Assembly: GCF_009663145.1 (NCBI RefSeq)
Contig: NZ_VKHR01000013.1
Coordinates: 32,649 to 96,648 of the forward strand
Direction of reading: 5' to 3'
DNA: 64,000 bases
Source of the DNA: Shewanella sp. TC10
GTDB lineage: Bacteria; Pseudomonadota; Gammaproteobacteria; Enterobacterales; Shewanellaceae
A model generated the notes under the pieces. It worked only from the letters and a program-made list of their open reading frames with translations, made no database searches and was not told the origin of the DNA. The translations under genes were made by a program, and so were the position numbers. Shown one piece after another: positions 1 to 10,524 of this stretch (positions are counted from its first letter, which is position 1; each line of letters starts with the position of its first letter).

Positions 1-1955
1 TCTTTAGCGCGCGTAATCGCGGTGTAAACCAGCTCTTTGGTCAGTAGTTGCCATTGCGCATTACTGGGCTTTTGTGGCAAAACAAACGCCACTTGTTCAA
101 ACTCACTGCCTTGGCTTTTATGTACGGTCATCGCAAAACAACTGTCATGTTGCGGTAAACGTGCAGGTTGTACTTTAAGTAAGCTGCCATCAGCTTTGAT
201 GAAGTAGGCCATGAGTCGTTCTGGCTTAAGCTCATCTTGTAAAATCAGTCCAATATCACCATTAAACAAACCTAAGTTGTAATCGTTGCTTTGAATAATG
301 ATAGGTCTTCCAAGGTAAAACTCTTGGGTGGGTTTTATCCAGTGATTTTGTTTAAGCACATTAGTAATGGCGAGGTTCATGCCATCAACGCCAAACTCAC
401 CTGAACGCATAGCACACAAAATACGGAATTGGTTAAAGCTGTCGATAATGTCAGCCGCGCCATGAACAGCAGTGTTAGCACCTTGCTCAAATTGGTGATG
501 ATTATCCAGCACCATTTGCAAGTATTGACTGTAGGCGGCAACAGAAGCTTGTAATAGCTGTAAGCTTTGACCTTCAGTTTGGTGCTCAATCCATGTGAGC
601 TCTTGATGGCCAAACTGCCACTCTCGGCGAATACCGCTGATATCAACACTGTTTACAGCGGTGGCCAACAGGCCAATACCTGCATCACCTTTAAAGCGAT
701 GACTGTGCATAAGCATACACAGGCTATCACCAATCATAGGTTGTTGATGCACAAACTGCTGGGTGGCTTCACCTGTAAGTTGTGCAAGTAATTGGGCTTG
801 CTGGCTCGAGTACCGCATGCGCCATGGTTGTAGTCGCTGATTTCGGTTAAGCGCCTCATGACTTGCTGAATCTAGTTGCGTATTGGCAAGGCCTGAACAA
901 ATATCGGCGAGTACTGCGCCAGCTTCCACCGAAGCTAATTGGTCTTGATCCCCTAAGAGTATCAACCTTGCTTTAGAGGGTAGGGCATTTAACAATTTGT
1001 GCATCATAGGTAAGTCGACCATAGATGCTTCATCGACGACCAATAAATCTAATCTAAGTGGGTTGTCTTTATTGTGTCTAAAGGCATGGGAATTGGGGAT
1101 CACGCCTAACAATCGATGTAAGGTCGCCGCCTCTTCAGGAATGTTGTTCAGCGCTGCGACTAATTCAGGTTTACCTGTTTGACTGACTTGAGCGAGTAAA
1201 CGTGACTTTGAGGCTTTAATCGATTCACTTAACCTCGCTGCCGCTTTACCTGTTGGCGCCACGAGACGAATGGTTAGCGCCTCTTGTGTGAGTAACAGTA
1301 ATAGCAGTTTAGTGACTGTGGTGGTTTTACCTGTACCTGGGCCGCCAGTAATCACCGCCAGCGCTTTAGTTAATGCGGTTGCGGTGGCCACTTTTTGCCA
1401 GTTAATCTTTTGAGGCGCTTGTGCTGGGCTAGCTTCATCAAATAAATCATTCAAGTAAGCGGGTAAAACTTGAGTATCAACAGCTAAGTCAATTGTGGCC
1501 ATGTGATTTAAACGCTCGGCGACCTGTGTCTCGAAGTGGTAATACTTGTTCAAATATAACCGGCCATGTTCAATGATTAATGGCGCGTTTTCATTTGGCT
1601 CACCGATACAAGTTAACTCTGCAATCGCGAGCATTAACTGCTGATGATTGACTGTGATTTGACATAAAGGCTGCTGCTCACAAAATGGATTGGCTAAATC
1701 AATACTGTTAATCACTAAGCAGCTATGTTGGCTCGAAAGCTGCTGGCTCAGTAGCGCGCAAATCAATAATAAAAAGTCATCATCTTTGACTTGAGTTGGC
1801 GTATTTCCATTCCCATTTCCATGCAAATGGCTGCGGCTTTGCATCTTGGTCATTTCTAATGCGAAATGACGGTCAAGTGGGGTAATTAAACCTTGTTGCT
1901 GCCAGTGCTTTAACAAATCTTTTATTGGTGCGCTCAGTTGGAGTAGTTGACTCAT
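1..1955 (-). CDS. recD: Exonuclease V (RecBCD) alpha subunit RecD, 3' end cut by window edge
   Basis: RecD is the fast 5'-3' superfamily 1B helicase of the RecBCD complex, which resects double-strand breaks in the cytoplasm. The gene starts with ATG at 1955 (product begins MSQLLQLSAPIKDLL), overlapping the recB stop by four bases (ATGA), so translation is probably coupled. A Walker A motif, ITGGPGTGKTTT, is encoded near 1315-1350 (about residue 205). The last readable residues, ending in YTAITRAK, form helicase motif VI. Since 651 codons are present and motif VI lies close to the C-terminus of this family, only a few tens of residues should be missing. The gene is the last of a recC-recB-recD operon. 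Identification is secure; the stop codon lies outside the window. Confidence 0.95.
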   Translation of the reverse strand, partial: MSQLLQLSAPIKDLLKHWQQQGLITPLDRHFALEMTKMQSRSHLHGNGNGNTPTQVKDDDFLLLICALLSQQLSSQHSCLVINSIDLANPFCEQQPLCQITVNHQQLMLAIAELTCIGEPNENAPLIIEHGRLYLNKYYHFETQVAERLNHMATIDLAVDTQVLPAYLNDLFDEASPAQAPQKINWQKVATATALTKALAVITGGPGTGKTTTVTKLLLLLLTQEALTIRLVAPTGKAAARLSESIKASKSRLLAQVSQTGKPELVAALNNIPEEAATLHRLLGVIPNSHAFRHNKDNPLRLDLLVVDEASMVDLPMMHKLLNALPSKARLILLGDQDQLASVEAGAVLADICSGLANTQLDSASHEALNRNQRLQPWRMRYSSQQAQLLAQLTGEATQQFVHQQPMIGDSLCMLMHSHRFKGDAGIGLLATAVNSVDISGIRREWQFGHQELTWIEHQTEGQSLQLLQASVAAYSQYLQMVLDNHHQFEQGANTAVHGAADIIDSFNQFRILCAMRSGEFGVDGMNLAITNVLKQNHWIKPTQEFYLGRPIIIQSNDYNLGLFNGDIGLILQDELKPERLMAYFIKADGSLLKVQPARLPQHDSCFAMTVHKSQGSEFEQVAFVLPQKPSNAQWQLLTKELVYTAITRAK

Positions 1956-4900
1956 GATGCTGACTCCGTTGGTGCTCTTGATTCTGGTGAGGCGCCTTGA
2001 ACCATAGAAGCTTGTTCTATAGAAGAATTAAATAGTCGATCTAATTGTTCAATTAATGCTTGAGGCGGTTTGTCATAAAATACCCCAGACTGTGGCTCGC
2101 TTGGGCTCATGCCACGTAAAAATAAATAGAAACACCCACCAATATGAGTTTGATAATGATAGCTTGGCATTCGTAATGATAAATAGCGGTGCAGAGCTAA
2201 GGTGTACAAGATGTACTGAAGATTATAGCGATGACTACTTATCGCATCGCCCATCGCTGTAACTGTGTACTGGGATAAGTTGTTGCCTAAATGGTTAGAT
2301 TTATAATCGGCGATGTAGAATCGGCCATTGTATTCAAAGGTTAAATCAATAAAGCCTTTTAACATGCCCTGAAGCTCATCAAAATCCAGTCCGGCATCAT
2401 AGCCATACTGAGTTAATAACTGATTTAACTGCTGGGCCTTTAGTTGATTAATTGGCAGATAAAACTCCATTTCAACCAACTTTTGTTTTTCGGTTAATTC
2501 ACTCAAGCTCATGACCTGGTTATTCGCATTCAGCAAGGCTTGGTCACAGTCGATGAAGCCCGTTAATAGCGGTGTATGCAGAATTTGCTGATACCATTCG
2601 GTTAATGTTTCTGTCCAGATCTCTTTATCAAAACCATATTGGTCCATGGCTTTTTCTAGTGCTTCAGGTAACTCTGATCCTGCCTGTGTAAAATCAAATA
2701 GCTCCATCACTAAATGCATGAAGCTACCAGCATTGGCACCACGCTCAAAAGTGAAACGATTAATGGCGTTTTCTTCTGCCTCGGTATCAAATGGATTTTG
2801 CTCTGAACTTGGCTCAAATTGGGGCTGTAACTCTTGGCTAAAGTCTTCATCGTCGGCACCTGGGGCGACTTTTTCATGGGCAAGATGTTTCACTAACCCT
2901 GAATAACTGCCTACCCGCCAAGGCGTATGATAATCCCGCTTTAGCGTTTTAGCAGCGAGTTCGGTTTGCGTTTCATCGATATCAACTAACGCTGACTCAT
3001 CTATCTCATTAACTTCAGTTATGCTGATGGCGTCAATGGGCTTACCTTCACTGTCTTTGGTGAGCTTTTTAGCATGTAAGGATAATTGCTCAAAGTCGCA
3101 TTCTTTAGTCGTCACGCCCAGTAAGTAGCCTATAGCGGTTTCAAATAGTTGACTGCTAATGCCAGCTTTTAACATGCGGCTATGGTTAGCGATATACAAA
3201 TAACACACATACACAGGGCGAGTCAGTGCCACGTAGAGTAAGCGTAAATCTTCAGCAAGATTTTCTTGCTTGTATTGCTCCCAACCTTCTTTGGTCGCTT
3301 CAACATCCCAGATAAGTTGCTCGTCTTGATGGTAAAGCATTGGCGTTGGTTTGCGGCGGTTATCGCGGGCGAGACTGGTAAAGGGCACAAAACACACGGG
3401 ATACTCAAGACCTTTACTTTTATGAATCGTGACGATTTGTACTAGGTTTTGCTCACTTTCGAGTCTTAATTGTTGCTCGTCACTGCCTTGTCCTTCGATA
3501 AGTTGTTGTTCAAACCAATTTATCAATGCACTACTGCCATCAAGTTCAGTGGCTTTTTGCTGTAATAGCTCTGATAAATGGCGAAAGTCGGTTAAACGGC
3601 GCTCGCCGCTTTCTATTTCAGTTGCCTGCTCGTCTGTTGCAATAGCATCGGCGCTGTTTTGAGCCACTTTTTGAGCGTGCACATGCTGCTTAGCTAAAAA
3701 GCGCTTAATTAGCTGAGTTTCACTGGCTAAGGACAAGAGGGCTGGCATGATCCCATGTCGAGACCATAACTGATGCCAGTGGGCAAATTTATCCAGTAAG
3801 TCTTGGCGCTGTTCTTCATCCTGATTAAATTGATGAATTTGAATTGCACTGTAACCCATAAGTTCAGATGCCATGGCTGCACGCAGGCTTCGCTCATCTT
3901 TAGGATTGGCAAGGGCGCGTAATATAATGGCCAGTTCAAATGCTTCTTGGGTTTTGAACACGCTATCGCGGCTTAAAAAAACTGCGCCGATATTGCGCTG
4001 GCTTAATGCTTGTTTCATTACCGCCGCTTCGTTGCGATCGCGCACTAACACTGCAATATCTTTTGCCACTAATGCTTTTGGCTCGCCTTTACTGGTATTC
4101 ATGTAGCAAACACCGGTTTGAGATTCCGTTAACAAGCGTTTGATTTCAGCTGCAGCATCGGCGGCTAAAAGCTTTCGGCCAGTGGCTTTATTTAATCCTG
4201 ACTCATCTTCTGACAATAATTTTATTCGCAGCGCAGAGGCATCACCACTGGCTTCAATGAGTAACTTATTGTCAGCACTTTTGGGGGTATTGACCACATC
4301 ATAGGGTATTGCACTGCTGATGAATGGGTCGCTGTGTTGACTAAAGAGTTGATTGACACCATTGACCAATGCAGTGGATGAACGGTAATTGGTCTCAAGA
4401 TTATAATGAGATTGGGTTTGTTTACGAGCGCTGATATAAGTGTGAATGTCAGCTCCTCGAAACGCATAAATGGCCTGTTTCGGGTCGCCAATCATTAATA
4501 AGCTGAGCTTGTCTAATGACTGCTTTTGCTGGTAAATCGCCGAAAATATAGCAAATTGCAATGGATCTGTGTCTTGAAACTCATCAATGAGCGCAACAGG
4601 AAAACGCGTGGCAATAGCGTTGGCTAGCTGAGCAGATATGAGCTGCGCTTGCTTAGATGAATCCGCATTGCTGCTTTTATCATTTAATAGACCGGACTCT
4701 ATGTGATTAGATTCTAAGAGACTAGTATCAGAATGCAGCGCACCTGCTAATGTTATCAACAAGTCATCTGGCGTCATTAGATTGCGCTGGGCTTTTTGCA
4801 TTGCAAAGCGTAATTTAATCCCATCTTTTGCACGCACTAAAAATGCAGGTTTTATCTGCTTAATTAAATCGAATAAACGCTCAATATGGTCTAATAAGGG

Positions 4901-5821
4901 CGCTTCTGATGGCGTGGGTATTTCGCCACCTTTGTTGAGTTTTAGCCCTGATAGTGCCAGCATTTCTAATTCTTTGACTGGCGGTAAGTTTTGTCCTTGC
5001 GAGGCGACCCAATTAGTTAAGTTATCAAACATACTGGCAAGTTTAGGGTAGTCATCAGCTTTTTTGCCAAAGCGGGCACCATTAAGTGGCAAGCTATGGA
5101 GTAAAGCCAGCGCGGCTTCATTTTCACTTGGCCAGCGCATTTTAAATCGCGATAAGCTTTGAGTTAGCTCAGTGGTTAACTTGTTAAAGTCTTTTGGAAT
5201 AAAAGGCGTTTGGGCTTGGGTTGCCCCTAGCAGCTGTCTTAGTTGCTTGGCGAGTTCATCTGGGCTGCCAAACTCATTGGCAATGACTTGGGCTAAAACC
5301 GAAGGAAGTGGATAACAGGTCTCGCGCCAAAAGTCGCGCACGGCATGGTGTAAAAACTCACTGTCATCGAGGGTAAATTCAGACTCAAACAACAGCGATG
5401 ATTCAAAGGCCATATCCGATAAGATACGCTGACAAAATCCGTGGATGGTAAAAATAGCCGCTTCATCGAGAGATTTTAATGCTAAATCTAAACGTCTTAG
5501 GGCGATTGCACGTTCAGAGGTTGGCACTTGTTGGTAGAGTGCTTTTACAAATTCATCATCAGTTTCAAGACCAATAAAACATTTAAATGCCACTTGAATA
5601 CGTTTACGAATACGATCTCTTAATTCTTCAGTTGCTGCATTGGTAAAGGTGACCACTAAAATCTGCTCGCAGGTCAGTGGTGCTTTTTGCTCATCACCTA
5701 AAAGTAACCTTAAGTATAAGCCTGAAATCGTATAGGTTTTACCTGTTCCGGCACTGGCCTCAATCAGACTGGTGCCTGCAAAAGGTAGGCTAAGAGGGTT
5801 AAGCTTAGTTACGGTTGCCAT
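1952..5821 (-). CDS. recB: Exonuclease V beta subunit RecB (helicase-nuclease)
   Basis: RecB is the 3'-5' SF1A helicase and the only nuclease of RecBCD; it also loads RecA after Chi. The 1289-residue product has Walker A EASAGTGKT at residues 21-29, helicase motif II DEFQDTDPLQ near residue 415, and VTIHKSKGLEYPV followed by LLYVALTRP (motifs V and VI) in the middle. The C-terminal nuclease shows the family signature GFIDLTFEYNG followed by IADYKSNHLG near residues 1155-1180, which supplies the metal-binding Asp residues and the Lys. It is about 110 residues longer than the E. coli protein. Its ATG overlaps the recC stop by one base (TAATG) and its stop overlaps the recD start, indicating one tightly coupled operon. 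No ptrA lies between recC and recB, unlike in E. coli. Confidence 0.97.
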   Translation of the reverse strand: MATVTKLNPLSLPFAGTSLIEASAGTGKTYTISGLYLRLLLGDEQKAPLTCEQILVVTFTNAATEELRDRIRKRIQVAFKCFIGLETDDEFVKALYQQVPTSERAIALRRLDLALKSLDEAAIFTIHGFCQRILSDMAFESSLLFESEFTLDDSEFLHHAVRDFWRETCYPLPSVLAQVIANEFGSPDELAKQLRQLLGATQAQTPFIPKDFNKLTTELTQSLSRFKMRWPSENEAALALLHSLPLNGARFGKKADDYPKLASMFDNLTNWVASQGQNLPPVKELEMLALSGLKLNKGGEIPTPSEAPLLDHIERLFDLIKQIKPAFLVRAKDGIKLRFAMQKAQRNLMTPDDLLITLAGALHSDTSLLESNHIESGLLNDKSSNADSSKQAQLISAQLANAIATRFPVALIDEFQDTDPLQFAIFSAIYQQKQSLDKLSLLMIGDPKQAIYAFRGADIHTYISARKQTQSHYNLETNYRSSTALVNGVNQLFSQHSDPFISSAIPYDVVNTPKSADNKLLIEASGDASALRIKLLSEDESGLNKATGRKLLAADAAAEIKRLLTESQTGVCYMNTSKGEPKALVAKDIAVLVRDRNEAAVMKQALSQRNIGAVFLSRDSVFKTQEAFELAIILRALANPKDERSLRAAMASELMGYSAIQIHQFNQDEEQRQDLLDKFAHWHQLWSRHGIMPALLSLASETQLIKRFLAKQHVHAQKVAQNSADAIATDEQATEIESGERRLTDFRHLSELLQQKATELDGSSALINWFEQQLIEGQGSDEQQLRLESEQNLVQIVTIHKSKGLEYPVCFVPFTSLARDNRRKPTPMLYHQDEQLIWDVEATKEGWEQYKQENLAEDLRLLYVALTRPVYVCYLYIANHSRMLKAGISSQLFETAIGYLLGVTTKECDFEQLSLHAKKLTKDSEGKPIDAISITEVNEIDESALVDIDETQTELAAKTLKRDYHTPWRVGSYSGLVKHLAHEKVAPGADDEDFSQELQPQFEPSSEQNPFDTEAEENAINRFTFERGANAGSFMHLVMELFDFTQAGSELPEALEKAMDQYGFDKEIWTETLTEWYQQILHTPLLTGFIDCDQALLNANNQVMSLSELTEKQKLVEMEFYLPINQLKAQQLNQLLTQYGYDAGLDFDELQGMLKGFIDLTFEYNGRFYIADYKSNHLGNNLSQYTVTAMGDAISSHRYNLQYILYTLALHRYLSLRMPSYHYQTHIGGCFYLFLRGMSPSEPQSGVFYDKPPQALIEQLDRLFNSSIEQASMVQGASPESRAPTESAS

Positions 5822-8800
5822 TAGCTATTCCCCTCATTTTTTTGCGCGTTAGATTGGGCATTTTTTTCATTTACGCTGACAATCTCATTTACGCTGACAA
5901 TTTCATTAATGTATTCATCAAGTTCAGCTAAGGTACCTTTGTGATAAACACTGAGCATAGGTTTTAGCAGTTGCTCTGCGGTGTGACCAAAACCTTGCTC
6001 AGTAAAGTCATCAGGGAAGCTGAATAAGCGCTTATTGTGCGGATCGTTACCTTCGCCAAATTCAGTTTGCTCATCAAGCCATTGGCTTTGAGCTTGATGG
6101 AGCTTTTCAATATGATCCCCTTCGGCTTCAACATAGGCCAAAGCTGTGCGGGGCATAAAGCATAGCGGTTGTGTCTGGCCATTAAAGTAGCCTTGAACGA
6201 ACTGCAGCAGTAGAAGATGCGCCGCATCAGGCTTAATTGCAGTGAAAGCATGGAAATGACCAATATCTAACAGGTAACTGTTTTTCTCAATACCTGCGGC
6301 ATTTAAACAAAGGTGGCGTAAATACACCCGCAAAAAGTCGCGGCCATGGGCTGTGCCTGGACGGTAATTCACTTGCCCTTTAGCGTAGATATCATCAATT
6401 CGACCTTCTACAGTGACCTTTATGATTTGCTGATTAAATTCGATGTCATCAAATGCTAAGTTAATATCAATTTCTAATGTCTTGGGGTTTTCCCCCATTA
6501 GATATTGCACACGGCTGATGAGTGGGGCTATATCTTTTTGATACTGATTCAATAAGAGGTCATCAAATGGCTGCATTGGTAGTTCGCCGCTAGCTTTAAG
6601 CTGGGCAATAAATTCAATATCAGCATGCTCTAGTTGATGGGATATGGCGCTATCTAATAAAGACGATTGCAGTTTATATCGTTCAAGAGAATCTAATCCG
6701 AAAGGCTCATCATTATCGTCTGCCTGAATGCGTAAGTTAAAATCTACTTTTAAACTGCGATTAAAAAAGAATTGTGCAGGGTTTCTGAAAAAACGTAATA
6801 AAGCAGACAACTCGACGACTGTATGTGGTAAAGAGTGTTCTAAAGAGTGCTGTAAATCGCTATTAGCTAAATCGTTAATGCTGTCGGTTTGTAAGTCGGC
6901 AGTGATTGCCTGATCAGGGCTGATAAATTTACCTTGTCCAGCAGTGCTGCCTTTTAAAGGCGGACACCATTGATAGTTATAACTTTGCTGTAAGGTATTG
7001 ATGGTATTAGAAGCTGCTGACTGCTGAAATAGCTTAGGGTCAAAAGGCTGTAACGGTTGCTGGACAATTAAATGATTAATAATTGCCTGGTCTGCTTCAT
7101 CATGACTAATTTGGCTACGGTCAGTGTTGATGTCATCAATCAACTGGTCGTCAGCGAAATAACACAATTGATAGTATTCGATTAACTCTGATACCAACAT
7201 CGATGGAATGCGCTCAGCATTATCGCGTTCAGAGTGACCAATGTAACTAATGTAAAGTTGTTGTCTTGCTGATAATAACGCCTCTAAAAACAAGTATCTG
7301 TCATCTAATCGACGTGAACGGTCGCCTTTAATCGCGCCGTTGTGAGCCATTAAATCGAATCCGACAGGGTGTTGTACGCGTGGATAAACACCATCATTCA
7401 TTCCTAATAAGCACACCACTTTAAAAGGAATGGAGCGCATTGGCATTAAGGTACAAAAATTCACACTACCAGCAAGGTAGCGCTGGCCAACACGAGATTC
7501 ATTTAAGCGTTGATTAAACCACTGTTTAAGCACTTCAATATCAAGCTCGCCAAAGTGACCAGCACCTGTGAGTTCATCTTTTAGTGCATTAAGTGCTTCA
7601 CGTATGGTTTGCACTTGCTCACGCTCGTCGTCATCGGCTTCAAAAAAGATGTCGAGTAACGCGTGCAATTGCTCAATTCGCTCAAGTGTTGGACAAGGGC
7701 TTGCAAGTTGCAGCTGATATTCATCAATGGCTTCTAAAAAGTTAAGTAGGTAACCCAAAGTCTGAGCAGACTGACCTTCAACACCTTTAACAAGTAATGT
7801 GTCGTGATAAATGGCTGAGTCATCATTAAACGCATAGCCTTGAATAAGTCGGCTGATCCCGAATGCCCATGAATTTTGATTAAAGCCTGGTACACCTTGC
7901 TGAATACGGGTTTGCTCATTACGTCCCCAGCGAACATTTGCATCATCTAGCCAGCGGCGGATAAGCTGTAAACCGTCATCATCAAGCTGAAATTTACGTA
8001 AAATTGCTGGGACTTCCAGAATGCTGATAATGTCAGTGAGCCCGAATCGACTTTGATTGATATTGAGCAGATTTAAAAAGCTGTTAATCAGTGGCGACTC
8101 TTGCGCTGCACCTCTATCTGCGATGGCGTAAGGAATATAATAATTGCCTGAATGTTGACTCGATTGGCTGTTGCTGGTGCCAAAAACAGCATCGATATAA
8201 GGCGCGTAAGCGGCTACATCTGGCATCATGACGACGATGTCTTTTGCAAGTAAATCATCATGGCTCGACAGCAAGGATAATAAATGGTCGTGGAGGGTTT
8301 CAACTTCCCTAAGCGGGCTATGACAGCTTCTTAATGTGATGGAGTCATCGCTCGGTAACAATGTGCGTCGAGCCTCGGTATTTTGATAGAAGTGCGCATC
8401 AGGACCTAATGGTTCACCTAACGTTTCCATCTGCAGTATGTCGTACTGCAAGCCTGTAAGAAGACTTAACTCATCGCTCGATTGTTCAGGCTCGATAAAA
8501 CAGTCATAACTAAAATCAGTATGGGCTTCAGGTAGTTCCAGCATCAAGTCCAGTAACTCACGCCCCATCTTGCCGTTATTGGCTAAAATAGGATTACCCA
8601 CTTCAAGCTTTTCTTCCCACTGCTCACCTAATTGTTTTTTATCAGCATACTGCAGCGCCATTCGAGCGCGGGCTTTAGGGTCGATAATATCGCCCCAGTA
8701 ATGCTGACAAGGGCTTAATGAAAACATGATGACTTCAATACGCTCAGCTAGGTGATAAAGCACTTCAAGGGTTTGCGGCGGCATTGACGAAATACCAAAA

Positions 8801-9564
8801 ACAAACAAACGTTCAGGCAATGAGCCAATCACGGTTTGCGGATTTTGTAGCGCAGAAATCAACTCTTGATGGAGGTTGGCACGGTGATACTGACTGCCAT
8901 TAATCTCATTTTGGTTGTATTCAATCAAAGCTCGCCAAAGCTTAGGCTGCCATAACTGGTTTTGTTCGAGCTTAATCGGATGCTCGTTTTGCTCCCAACC
9001 TAAAATCCAACTTGGGCGATACACTAAGTATTGGTCAAAAATATCGGCGATACGACCGCACAATTGATATAGCTTCATCGCATCAAAGTGCTGCTGATGC
9101 TTAATTGACAGCATGGTTAAACTGTCACTTTGAGGAACAGTATTTGAATTAGAGACAGATTCATTGGCTTGTTGAAGTGCCTGCTCTGGTGCCTGCTCTG
9201 ATTTAAGTTCTGGCGTAAGATAAGCGTCAAGTGGAGCAAAGTCTTCATCGGTTAATAACCTTGGCAATAAGTCCATTAACTTCCACGTCATGGCTGCTTT
9301 GGTAAAGGCATTATCTTTGGGGACATCAGGTAATAATTCATGACACAGTTGCCAAGTAAAGCTCGACGGCAGCGGAAAGGAAAGGGCTGCTGCAATACCA
9401 TTGTATTTAGCCACTTCTAAACGCAGCCAAGTCGACATACCAGGGCTTTGAACCAAGATATGTTCGTTTGCCAGTAAGTTAGCATTATCAAGGGGAATAG
9501 CTAACATTTTAGAAAGCTGTTCAGACAGCACTTCCATCTGATTTGATTGAATTAATCTAAGCAT
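5821..9564 (-). CDS. recC: Exonuclease V gamma subunit RecC (Chi recognition)
   Basis: RecC holds RecB and RecD together, splits the DNA strands and recognises Chi through inactive helicase and nuclease folds. The 1247-residue product starts MLRLIQSNQMEVLSEQL, as is typical for RecC (surface of two-helix entry, VQSPGMSTWL near residue 55). The conserved MRSIPFKVVCLLGMNDGVYPR block lies in the middle. It is the first gene of the recCBD operon; the stop overlaps the recB start by one base. The extreme C-terminus carries a low-complexity tail with a six-residue duplication (EIVSVN twice), caused by an 18-bp tandem repeat. No promoter was pinned down upstream. The length exceeds the E. coli protein (about 1120 residues), partly through an inserted polar stretch near residues 135-165. 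Confidence 0.96.
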   Translation of the reverse strand: MLRLIQSNQMEVLSEQLSKMLAIPLDNANLLANEHILVQSPGMSTWLRLEVAKYNGIAAALSFPLPSSFTWQLCHELLPDVPKDNAFTKAAMTWKLMDLLPRLLTDEDFAPLDAYLTPELKSEQAPEQALQQANESVSNSNTVPQSDSLTMLSIKHQQHFDAMKLYQLCGRIADIFDQYLVYRPSWILGWEQNEHPIKLEQNQLWQPKLWRALIEYNQNEINGSQYHRANLHQELISALQNPQTVIGSLPERLFVFGISSMPPQTLEVLYHLAERIEVIMFSLSPCQHYWGDIIDPKARARMALQYADKKQLGEQWEEKLEVGNPILANNGKMGRELLDLMLELPEAHTDFSYDCFIEPEQSSDELSLLTGLQYDILQMETLGEPLGPDAHFYQNTEARRTLLPSDDSITLRSCHSPLREVETLHDHLLSLLSSHDDLLAKDIVVMMPDVAAYAPYIDAVFGTSNSQSSQHSGNYYIPYAIADRGAAQESPLINSFLNLLNINQSRFGLTDIISILEVPAILRKFQLDDDGLQLIRRWLDDANVRWGRNEQTRIQQGVPGFNQNSWAFGISRLIQGYAFNDDSAIYHDTLLVKGVEGQSAQTLGYLLNFLEAIDEYQLQLASPCPTLERIEQLHALLDIFFEADDDEREQVQTIREALNALKDELTGAGHFGELDIEVLKQWFNQRLNESRVGQRYLAGSVNFCTLMPMRSIPFKVVCLLGMNDGVYPRVQHPVGFDLMAHNGAIKGDRSRRLDDRYLFLEALLSARQQLYISYIGHSERDNAERIPSMLVSELIEYYQLCYFADDQLIDDINTDRSQISHDEADQAIINHLIVQQPLQPFDPKLFQQSAASNTINTLQQSYNYQWCPPLKGSTAGQGKFISPDQAITADLQTDSINDLANSDLQHSLEHSLPHTVVELSALLRFFRNPAQFFFNRSLKVDFNLRIQADDNDEPFGLDSLERYKLQSSLLDSAISHQLEHADIEFIAQLKASGELPMQPFDDLLLNQYQKDIAPLISRVQYLMGENPKTLEIDINLAFDDIEFNQQIIKVTVEGRIDDIYAKGQVNYRPGTAHGRDFLRVYLRHLCLNAAGIEKNSYLLDIGHFHAFTAIKPDAAHLLLLQFVQGYFNGQTQPLCFMPRTALAYVEAEGDHIEKLHQAQSQWLDEQTEFGEGNDPHNKRLFSFPDDFTEQGFGHTAEQLLKPMLSVYHKGTLAELDEYINEIVSVNEIVSVNEKNAQSNAQKNEGNS
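5868..5903. repeat. 18-bp tandem duplication inside the recC 3' end
   Basis: Two 18-base units (5868-5885 and 5886-5903) differ at one base. They encode NEIVSV twice in frame in the RecC C-terminal tail. The duplication keeps the frame and sits in a poorly conserved tail, so it is probably neutral. Confidence 0.9.
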
Positions 9565-9916
9565 TACTGACTCGGCAACTGATGATAAAAACCATTCTAA
9601 GAGGTTGTTATTAGGTTTGAAAGGCTTTTATTGGATAGAGAGTTTAAACGCTAAAATAGCAAGCAAAAGGGATGAGTTTTGCTTGCTTAAGTATGTGTCA
9701 GTTTGGGTAGTAGGGGGAGTGGATAAGGCTGGTTAAATAGGTCATGAGTTTAGTTTATTCTGACCTCATTAATTTTAGCGCCCACACATATAATAAACCT
9801 ATAATTAAAACCTTGCTGTAGCAAAGCTATTGATTAATAAACACTCTATTAGAAATGTACTGTATAAACGAGATTCATTTATTCAGAAGTTGATCTACTG
9901 TATTTCCAAACTCTGT

Positions 9917-10020
9917 TTGGATTAAGATCGTGGGTTTTCCACCCACACCCGACCAAAAGGGAGTGAGCGGCAACTCCCTCTTGGAACACCCACCCGCTCC
10001 AACGAAGTTTAAAAAGCGAA
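9917..10020 (+). repeat. Copy A of an imperfect inverted dispersed-type repeat
   Basis: It shares with the reverse complement of 10411-10524 an ordered set of blocks: AAGATC, a GTGG...CCCACACC hairpin, AAAGGGA...TCCCT hairpin, a CCCGC/CCGCC block, CGAAGTTT or CGAAATT, and AAGCGA. Both copies keep the two hairpins while loops differ, suggesting selection on structure or simple divergence of an old element. Confidence 0.65.
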
Positions 10021-10134
10021 ACTTCCAATGGAGATATTCATAGCGTTTAACTTTGCTTGTAGACTGCTTCGGCAAGCTACTAAAATCACTAACGCTTACG
10101 ATGGGGCGTCCCTTCCCCTCGAAAGCTAGCTAGC

Positions 10135-10174
10135 CATCCATGGCTAGACTCACGCATCCATGGCTAGACTCACG
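10135..10174. repeat. Perfect 20-bp tandem duplication
   Basis: Two identical adjacent 20-base units (10135-10154 and 10155-10174) each contain the palindrome CCATGG. They lie between the two inverted repeat copies. No coding role is apparent. Confidence 0.9.
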
Positions 10175-10410
10175 CAATTTTCTTGCTTACCTATATTCAA
10201 ATTGAACATTCACAGTTTTAAAAAATTCTATTTAGGCTTTAACTAAACAAATGAACCTGCCGGTCAAACATGTCCCCATTGAAATTGCTGAAATGCGTTG
10301 AAGACTCTTTGTTATGAGAATAGCGTAAGCCTGACAGGACGTCAGGCTAGCTTTAGTTGGCCATGGACGGCCTTTCTAAAGCGTTAGCTATTTTCGAATA
10401 AGCATGAGGC

Positions 10411-10524
10411 TTGCTCGCTTTTCAGAGCAATTTCGTAGGGGCGGCAAGGGATGTCGAGAAGGGAAATGCTGTTGTTTCCCTTTCGTCTGGTGTGGGCGAA
10501 GCGCCACGACGTTGATCTTATTCA
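10411..10524 (-). repeat. Copy B of the inverted dispersed-type repeat
   Basis: Read on the minus strand this segment follows the block order of copy A: AAGATC, GTGGCGCTTCGCCCAC hairpin, CGAAAGGGAAA...TTTCCCTTCTCG hairpin, CCGCCCC, CGAAATT and AAAGCGAGC. Identity to copy A is partial, so this is an old or structure-constrained pair. Confidence 0.65.

Noticed and set aside
9875..10075. A 66-codon open frame on the minus strand that could be annotated as a hypothetical protein
   Set aside because: It runs through repeat copy A and its hairpins, has no clear ribosome site, and the composition follows the repeat rather than coding bias.
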